Part shown: piece after piece, positions 61,032-64,000 of the stretch
Layout: every line of letters begins with the position of its first letter
Numbering within the stretch: position 1 is the stretch's first letter
Origin: Halobellus limi
GTDB lineage: Archaea; Halobacteriota; Halobacteria; Halobacteriales; Haloferacaceae
Length of the DNA: 64,000 bases
NCBI RefSeq assembly: GCF_004799685.1
Contig: NZ_CP031311.1
Coordinates: 2,535,355 to 2,599,354 of the forward strand
Direction of reading: 5' to 3'
The notes under the pieces: generated by a model
What the model was told of the DNA's origin: nothing
The model's database searches: none
Seen by the model: only the letters and a program-made list of their open reading frames with translations
Translations under genes and position numbers: made by a program

Positions 61032-62717
61032 TCACATCGCGCCGCCCATACCGCCCATTCCGCCCATACCGCCCATTCCACCGGCACCGCCGGGCGCGCC
61101 GCCCTCGTCGCCGTCGCCCTCGGTGCTCAGTTCGTCGGCGGCGATGATGTCGTCGATCTTGAGGACGAGGTTCGCGGCCTCGGTGGCCGAGGAGAGCGCC
61201 TGCTCCTTGGCGTGTGCGGGCTCGACGACGCCGGCCTCGAACGTGTCTTCGACGTCGCCGCTGAAGACGTTCAGGCCGGCGCGGGTGTCGCCGTTCTCGT
61301 GGGCCTCGCGGATCTTGACGAGCGTGTCGATGGAGTCGAGCCCGGCGTTCCCGGCGAGCACGCGGGGGACGAGTTCGACCGCGTCGGCGAAGGCCTCGAC
61401 GGCGAGCTGCTCGCGGCCGCCGACGGAGCCGGCGTAGCTGCGGAGCCGACGGGCGAGTTCGACCTCGACCGCACCGCCGCCGGCGAGGACGCGACCGTCG
61501 GAGACGGTCGTGGAGACGACGTCGAGGGCGTCCTCGACGCCGCGCTCGATCTCGTCGACGACGTGGTCGGTCGAGCCGCGCAGCAGCAGCGTGACGCCGT
61601 GGGCCTCGTCGCCGAGCCCCTCGACGTAGAACAGTTCGTCGTCGCCGTCGCGGCGGACCGAGCCGTAGCCCAGGTCGGCCCCGGTGAGGCTGTCGAGGTC
61701 GGAGACGACGTTGCCGCCGACGACGTCGCGGAGGAACGCGATGTCGGACTTCTTCGTCCGGCGAACGGCCAGAATGCCCTCCTTCGCGAGGTAGTGCTGG
61801 GCCATGTCGTCGATGCCCTTCTGGCAGAAGACGACGTCGGCGCCGGAGTCGACGATCTGGTCGACCTTCTGTCGCAGCTGTTTCTCCTCCTGATCGAGGA
61901 ACTGCTGGAGCTGGTCGGGGGACTCGATGTTGACCTGCGTGTCGACGTCGGTCTCCTCGATCTCGATCGGCTCGTCGAGCAGCAGGATGTCGGCCTCGTC
62001 GAACGCCGTCGGCATGTCGTCCTGGACGGGGTCCTTGTCGACGACGGCCCCGTTGAGGAGTTCGGACTCGCTCGTCGCGCGACCGGTCTGCGTCTCGACG
62101 TTGACGTTCGCGAGGTCGACGACGTAGGAGCCGTCGTCGGCCTCGACCGTGACGGCCTCGACGGTCTCGACGACGAGTTCGGCGAGGAGCTCCTTGTTGA
62201 GTTCGGAGCTCTTGCCGGTCATCGACGTCTCGGCGACCTTCTGGAGGAGTTCGGTGTCGCCGGGCTCGACGGACTCGGCGATGTCGTCGACCTGGTCGCG
62301 GGCCTCCTGGCTCGCGAGGTGGAAGCCCTTGATGATCGCCGTCGGGTGGATGTCCTGTTCGAGGAGGTCCTGGGCGTTCTTCAGGAGTTCACCCGCGATG
62401 GCGACCGCCGTCGTCGTCCCGTCGCCGGCCTCGTCCTCCTGAGTCTCGGCGACTTCGACGATCATCTCGGCCGTCGGGTTGTCGATGTCCATCTCCTGGA
62501 GGATGGTGACGCCGTCGTTCGTGATGGTCACGTCTCCCATCGAGTCGACGAGCATCTTGTCCATCCCCTTCGGTCCGAGTGTCGAGCGTACCGCCTCGGA
62601 GACCGCTCGGGCGGCCTGAATGTTGTATTCCTGAGCGTCCTTGTCCTTGACGCGCTGGGCGTCCTCGCCCATAATGATCATCGGCTGACCCTGCTGCATT
62701 CGCTGACTCATAGACAT
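61032..62717 (-). CDS. ths: Thermosome subunit (group II chaperonin)
   Basis: The 561-residue chaperonin subunit folds proteins in an ATP-driven double ring. It shows the CCT motifs [33 protein letters not shown] and [15 protein letters not shown], with later AEVELARRL-type ([13 protein letters not shown]) and [18 protein letters not shown] blocks. It has the Gly-Gly-Met C-terminal repeats ([11 protein letters not shown]) typical of group II chaperonins. The start MSMSQRMQQ lies about 25 bases after a strong TATA (62736-62747), so the mRNA is leaderless. Confidence 0.97.
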   Translation of the reverse strand: MSMSQRMQQGQPMIIMGEDAQRVKDKDAQEYNIQAARAVSEAVRSTLGPKGMDKMLVDSMGDVTITNDGVTILQEMDIDNPTAEMIVEVAETQEDEAGDGTTTAVAIAGELLKNAQDLLEQDIHPTAIIKGFHLASQEARDQVDDIAESVEPGDTELLQKVAETSMTGKSSELNKELLAELVVETVEAVTVEADDGSYVVDLANVNVETQTGRATSESELLNGAVVDKDPVQDDMPTAFDEADILLLDEPIEIEETDVDTQVNIESPDQLQQFLDQEEKQLRQKVDQIVDSGADVVFCQKGIDDMAQHYLAKEGILAVRRTKKSDIAFLRDVVGGNVVSDLDSLTGADLGYGSVRRDGDDELFYVEGLGDEAHGVTLLLRGSTDHVVDEIERGVEDALDVVSTTVSDGRVLAGGGAVEVELARRLRSYAGSVGGREQLAVEAFADAVELVPRVLAGNAGLDSIDTLVKIREAHENGDTRAGLNVFSGDVEDTFEAGVVEPAHAKEQALSSATEAANLVLKIDDIIAADELSTEGDGDEGGAPGGAGGMGGMGGMGGMGGAM

Positions 62718-62735
62718 CGACTGATTGTTTGTGAT

Positions 62736-62747
62736 TCTATATAAAAA
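62736..62747 (-). promoter_or_regulatory. TATA box of the thermosome gene
   Basis: On the minus strand the sequence GTTTTTATATAG (62747-62736) lies 25-27 bases before the ATG at 62717. The preceding accgaa is a plausible BRE. The spacing predicts a leaderless start. Heat induction is known for this gene family but no separate heat element is visible. Confidence 0.7.
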
Positions 62748-62885
62748 CTTCGGTTCAGGGGAGTTAGAAGGACTCCGGGAAGAGCCACCGTACGCCGCGA
62801 ATAACGGCGAAAAAGGGACGCTATGCACTAGTATCGTGTGGTAACGATTGGCACTCTCGCTCCGTCTGAAACCGACTACGCTCGG

Positions 62886-62896
62886 TTTTTATATAT
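62886..62896 (+). promoter_or_regulatory. Strong TATA-like element without a gene
   Basis: The sequence tttttatatat at 62886-62896 has the same form as the thermosome TATA but points right. It would start a transcript near 62915, where no gene begins. Downstream there is a strong GC hairpin (gcgcgcgacgcagcgcgc, 62923-62940), and then the end of the convergent membrane gene. It may drive a short antisense RNA or be a chance match. Confidence 0.35.
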
Positions 62897-62966
62897 CCGG
62901 CTGTCCCGTCGAGCGGGTCGAGGCGCGCGACGCAGCGCGCCCCCGTGGCGAGAGCCGGACAGACCG

Positions 62967-63770
62967 CTACGCTGTCGGCGTCGTGTCGTCGATAGCCCGA
63001 TAAAACGCGACGGAGTAGGCCGCGTAGAACGCGCCGAAGACGGCGATCGCGACCACGTAGACGATGGCGGCCCCGACCAGGAGCGCGGTCGAAAGCTCCG
63101 GGACCGGAAGGGCTGTCGGTCGCGGTGACAGGAGTAGCGAGACCACGCCGCCGATGCCGCCGAACAGGACGCTCCCCACGAGGAGGATCGCCGTGTATCC
63201 ACCGACGCTCAGGAGGTTCCGCCGAACGAGCCCGACGCTTCGCTTGAAAGCCGCGACCACGCCGGCGTCACTCAGGACGATCGCGTGGGCGTAAAACTGG
63301 ACGAAGAAGGCGATCAGGAGATAGGCGAGGACGAACAGGAGGCCGACGGCCGCGAGCGCGCCGAGTCCCACCACGTTGGATGCCGCGTCGAGCGCAAAGA
63401 GGCCGGCGCCGCCGAAGATCGCCGCGAAGAACGCGGCGATCCCCAGCGTGAAGTTCACCGCGAGAACGACAAGGTACGCCACGAGGAGGCTGACGTAGTG
63501 GCGCTTCCCTACGGCGAGGAGCGTCTCGACCCTCGCGGTGCCATCGAGTGCCTCGTCCGCCATCCCGATGAGGCCGCCCTGAAAGAACGGCATAACGAGG
63601 ATCATCACCCCGGTCAATACGAGGGAGACGAGCGCGGCCAAGAGCGGCTGGAAGGCCTGCAAGGCCAGTTGTGGCAGCTGAATCAGGCCGAATATTCCGA
63701 CGAGAGCGGCGAGAATCGGGTTGCGAACCAGTGCACTGGCGGCTGGGCGGAGGGACTTCAGGGCAGCCAT
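62967..63770 (-). CDS. Six-helix membrane protein (DUF7847-like), function unknown
   Basis: The 267-residue product has about six membrane segments. Landmarks are LVRNPILAALVGIFGLIQLP near the start, the central FVQFYAHAIVLSDAGVVAAFKRSVGLVRRN (in parts), and an end helix AIVYVVAIAVFGAFYAAYSVAFYRA. Such proteins are common in haloarchaea, but no activity is known. Start ATG at 63770; a GTG two codons upstream (63776) is possible. DUF number from memory. Confidence 0.82.
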   Translation of the reverse strand: MAALKSLRPAASALVRNPILAALVGIFGLIQLPQLALQAFQPLLAALVSLVLTGVMILVMPFFQGGLIGMADEALDGTARVETLLAVGKRHYVSLLVAYLVVLAVNFTLGIAAFFAAIFGGAGLFALDAASNVVGLGALAAVGLLFVLAYLLIAFFVQFYAHAIVLSDAGVVAAFKRSVGLVRRNLLSVGGYTAILLVGSVLFGGIGGVVSLLLSPRPTALPVPELSTALLVGAAIVYVVAIAVFGAFYAAYSVAFYRAIDDTTPTA

Positions 63771-63887
63771 AGCCACACGGTCTCGGCCGAGCGTCGTAAA
63801 CGTTGGTAGCGGGAGACGATCCGCCGGAGTCGTCGTCTCCCCCGATTCGAGCCCGGCCGACCCGGACGTCGCGAGCGGTCGCAGCGC

Positions 63888-64000
63888 TCACGGATCGACT
63901 ACGAGAACGACCGGAGCGTGGCTGTCGCCCCCGAGACCGATCTCGACACGGCAGGGGCACGACGGGCGAGGACGGCAACGGCCCGGTCGCACACGACGCA
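63888..64000 (-). CDS. Possible C-terminal end of a protein truncated by the window edge
   Basis: On the minus strand one frame is open from the right edge to a TGA at 63888-63890. It encodes about 36 residues ending VEIGLGGDSHAPVVLVVDP. The last part alternates hydrophobic and polar residues as in a beta-strand/helix pair and looks protein-like, but the first part is Arg/Pro/Cys-rich and unconvincing. It could also be non-coding. No family is assigned. Confidence 0.3.
   Translation of the reverse strand, partial: RRVRPGRCRPRPSCPCRVEIGLGGDSHAPVVLVVDP

Overview
The window is chromosomal DNA from a haloarchaeon (class Halobacteria). The evidence is very high G+C with strong third-position bias, acidic proteins, TATA boxes 25-30 bases upstream of leaderless starts, and archaea-specific genes: TFB, thermosome, aIF2 beta, GGGP synthase, pantoate kinase with phosphopantothenate synthetase, and fibrillarin/Nop5. 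Genus cannot be fixed from the sequence alone. About 70 protein genes and one tRNA gene are supported.

Layout. 0-3.5 kb: the end of an unidentified gene, a tRNA-Ser(CGA) with a duplicated 3' end beside it, a 7TM/PAS histidine kinase and a membrane protein. 3.5-11.1 kb: a seven-gene operon with every junction overlapping, holding a type IV pilus/secretion ATPase, a TadC/PilC-like platform protein and five small pseudopilin-like proteins. 11.3-13.2 kb: a gene with the complete set of class I terpene synthase motifs, facing an unknown gene. 13.2-18.2 kb: a MinD-like ATPase with a partner, two cobalamin genes, and a glutathionyl-hydroquinone-reductase-like GST. 18.5-21.1 kb: thi4 convergent with thiR, and dcd. 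21.2-31.4 kb: housekeeping genes (pth2, truD, CoA synthesis, aspS, GGGP synthase), a histidine kinase, a UPF0175/PIN-like toxin-antitoxin pair and an acetyltransferase. truD and the toxin gene each carry a one-base deletion beside a G run. 31.7-35.1 kb: a winged-helix regulator, gshA (gamma-glutamylcysteine synthesis), flpA and nop5.

35.2-40.3 kb is an accessory block of visibly lower G+C: a metallo-beta-lactamase-fold hydrolase, a complete TctCBA tripartite tricarboxylate transporter and a divergent IclR regulator. 40.5-46.6 kb reads as a redox/oxygen block: cytochrome bd oxidase (cydAB plus a small third membrane protein), a bacterio-opsin-activator-like HTH regulator, a rhodanese, a Dps-like ferritin and a 2Fe-2S ferredoxin. 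46.6-51.3 kb holds two MITE-like elements, a large membrane protein, and four tandem paralogous four-helix membrane proteins. Each of the four ends exactly eight residues after the His of a Gly-Tyr-x3-His motif. 51.3-64 kb: a lipoprotein, CorA, TFB with an elaborate promoter/leader, zinc-ribbon and translation genes, truncated hemoglobin, OGG-type glycosylase, MscS channel, ornithine-cyclodeaminase-family enzyme, thermosome and a membrane protein.

The most promising under-described items are the haloarchaeal terpene-synthase-like gene, the four-member GY-x3-H membrane family, the small gene after cydB, the remodelled tRNA-Ser 3' copy and the tfb leader.
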